64,000 nucleotides of DNA from Rhizobium sp. CCGE531 (GTDB lineage: Bacteria; Pseudomonadota; Alphaproteobacteria; Rhizobiales; Rhizobiaceae). The position numbers were made by a program, and so were the translations under genes. Positions 62,841 to 64,000 of the stretch are shown here, piece by piece. Under the pieces are notes generated by a model. The model saw only the letters and a program-made list of their open reading frames with translations, was not told where the DNA came from and ran no database searches. The DNA is taken from positions 1,031,001 to 1,095,000 of the forward strand of contig NZ_CP032684.1 in assembly GCF_003627795.1 (NCBI RefSeq), read 5' to 3'. Position 1 is the first letter of the stretch, and the number at the start of each line of letters is the position of its first letter.

Positions 62841-63701
62841 ATGGCCACCGTGGACCACCTGGATACATCACCGCCGGCCGGCCCGACGAAGATATTGATT
62901 CGACGGCATTCACTCGTCACCCGGATCACCCATTGGCTCAACGTTATCTGTCTCAGCCTGCTTCTGATGAGCGGCTTGCAGATATTCAATGCCCATCCCT
63001 CGCTCTATTGGGGGCAGTACGGTGCCGATGCCGATCCATCCTGGCTTTCGATCGGGTCCGTCCAGGATGGGGACAGCACCCGCGGTGTCCTCCGCATCGG
63101 TCGCCTGTCCGTCGTGACAACAGGCATTCTCGGCGTCTCGCGGGAGGGCGGCGAGCTGACGGAGAGGGGTTTCCCAACCTGGGCGACCATCCCGAGCTAT
63201 CAGGATCTCGCGACCGGCCGCCGGTGGCATCTATTCTTTGCCTGGCTCTTCGTGATCAATGGATTGATCTATGCGCTGTACGGCTTTGTCGGTGGTCATT
63301 TCCGGCGCGATCTCGCACCGAGCGCTGAAGAACTCTCACCCGGCCATCTGAAGCAGGAGATTGCCGACCATGCGCGGCTGCGCTTCCCGAAGGGGGAAAA
63401 GGCGCGGCGCTACAATGCCCTCCAGAAGCTCACCTATCTGATCGTCATCTTTATTCTGCTGCCGCTGATGCTCGCAACCGGGCTGACCATGTCGCCGGGC
63501 ATGGATGCCGGTTTTCCCTTCCTGCTCGATGTCTTTGGTGGACGACAGTCGGCACGCTCCATCCATTTCATTTGCGCCTGGTCGATCGTGCTCTTCGTTC
63601 TGGTGCATGTCGCCATGGTCATCCTCTCCGGCCTTTGGAACAACATGCGTTCGATGATCACCGGCCGCTACAGGATCGAAAGCGAAGGGGTCCGGAAATG
63701 A
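62841..63701 (+). CDS. Cytochrome b561/Ni-Fe hydrogenase b-type membrane subunit
   Basis: A 286-residue di-heme membrane cytochrome with four main hydrophobic helices. Candidate heme ligands are H31 (RITHWLN), the histidine in GRRWHLFFAW, and those in RSIHFICAW and FVLVHVAM. It overlaps the following molybdopterin-type gene by four bases (ATGA), so the pair probably forms a membrane-bound oxidoreductase that passes electrons to or from quinone. Confidence 0.88.
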   Translation: MATVDHLDTSPPAGPTKILIRRHSLVTRITHWLNVICLSLLLMSGLQIFNAHPSLYWGQYGADADPSWLSIGSVQDGDSTRGVLRIGRLSVVTTGILGVSREGGELTERGFPTWATIPSYQDLATGRRWHLFFAWLFVINGLIYALYGFVGGHFRRDLAPSAEELSPGHLKQEIADHARLRFPKGEKARRYNALQKLTYLIVIFILLPLMLATGLTMSPGMDAGFPFLLDVFGGRQSARSIHFICAWSIVLFVLVHVAMVILSGLWNNMRSMITGRYRIESEGVRK

Positions 63702-64000
63702 CATTCTTCATCACACGACGCCGCCTGTTGATCGGATCAGCGGCTGGGCTGAGTGCAATCGGCCTGACCGGCTGCGACGGCGTCGTCCAGAACATCAAGG
63801 TTCAAAATGTACTGGCGATGGCGGAAAAACTGACGATGAAAAGCCAGCGGCTTCTCGTCCCCAAGGACAAGCTTGCCCGTGAATTTTCCGAGGCGGACAT
63901 TTCACCGACCTTCAGGCCGAACGGCACGAGCCAGCCCGACAGCGAGGACTATGCCCGGATGATGGCGACGGGCTTTGCGGACTGGCGATTGAAGATCGAC
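63698..64000 (+). CDS. Molybdopterin-dependent oxidoreductase, start only
   Basis: The frame opens at ATG 63698 and runs off the window after 101 codons. The N-terminus TRRRLLIGSAAGLSAIGLTG carries a twin-arginine signal and ends in C24 of a lipobox-like LTGC. The next part (KSQRLLVPKDKLAREFSEADI, SPTFRPNG) resembles the sulfite-oxidase-type proteins that pair with cytochrome b561. The assignment is provisional because the cofactor-binding domain is outside the window. Confidence 0.72.
   Translation, partial: MTFFITRRRLLIGSAAGLSAIGLTGCDGVVQNIKVQNVLAMAEKLTMKSQRLLVPKDKLAREFSEADISPTFRPNGTSQPDSEDYARMMATGFADWRLKID

Overview
The window looks like a piece of a Rhizobium-type chromosome (Rhizobiaceae, Alphaproteobacteria). 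The GC-rich coding bias, the RopA/Omp2-type porin, the GANTC methyltransferase CcrM, the gene order thrB-rnhA and mutY-DUF721-dsbA-smc, and several copies of rhizobial intergenic mosaic (RIME-like) repeats all point there. No phage, insertion sequence, integrase, CRISPR array or rRNA operon was seen. It reads as core chromosome with a few small accessory insertions, mainly two toxin-antitoxin pairs.

Layout, left half. 1-4.4 kb: end of thrB, rnhA, a DapA-family lyase, a divergent argO/argP-like exporter and regulator pair, and a Dabb protein. 4.4-7.2 kb: a zinc/manganese-type ABC importer operon on the minus strand, led by a 42-residue membrane microprotein and preceded by a Zur-like palindrome. 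7.3-11.6 kb: a ParDE-type pair, peroxiredoxin, DsbD-like secreted protein, YqgE, CsbD and a zinc-ribbon peptidase. 11.7-18 kb: a minus-strand cluster thrC, M16 peptidase, RimJ-type acetyltransferase, and a GGDEF/EAL protein with a degenerate GGDEF site. 18-28.4 kb: lipoprotein, HAD phosphatases, GntR and ArsR regulators, small monooxygenase-like proteins, ccrM, mutY, DUF721, a RelBE-type pair and a DsbA-like protein. 28.6-32 kb: smc.

Layout, right half. 32-42.4 kb: secreted NTF2-like protein, metallo-beta-lactamase-fold hydrolases, TetR, CorC/CNNM-type protein, ppdK, DUF1499 and a cupin. 42.5-46.6 kb: tRNA-Gln, a glycosyltransferase with a polytopic partner, a lipoprotein and tRNA-Pro. 46.9-49.9 kb: pentapeptide protein and three methionine sulfoxide reductases (free-Met-R-O, MsrB, MsrA) plus DUF6314. 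49.9-52.5 kb: DAHP synthase behind an apparent Phe/Tyr attenuator, then a porin. 53-57.4 kb: MFS exporter with divergent LysR, and a HisC-type aminotransferase. 57.5-61.7 kb: sulfate assimilation genes cysH, cysD and cysN with a divergent Rrf2 regulator. 61.9-64 kb: DUF1223 protein, cytochrome b561-type protein and the start of a probable molybdopterin oxidoreductase.

The strongest new-looking observation is upstream of the DAHP synthase. A 24-codon leader with five Phe/Tyr codons is followed by three mutually exclusive hairpin arms and a U-rich terminator, the classic arrangement for ribosome-mediated attenuation. Other points of interest are the microprotein in the metal-importer operon, intergenic repeats that supply stop codons or ribosome binding sites to neighbouring genes, inverted heptamer arrays, and a repeated GGTAACCA motif before ccrM.
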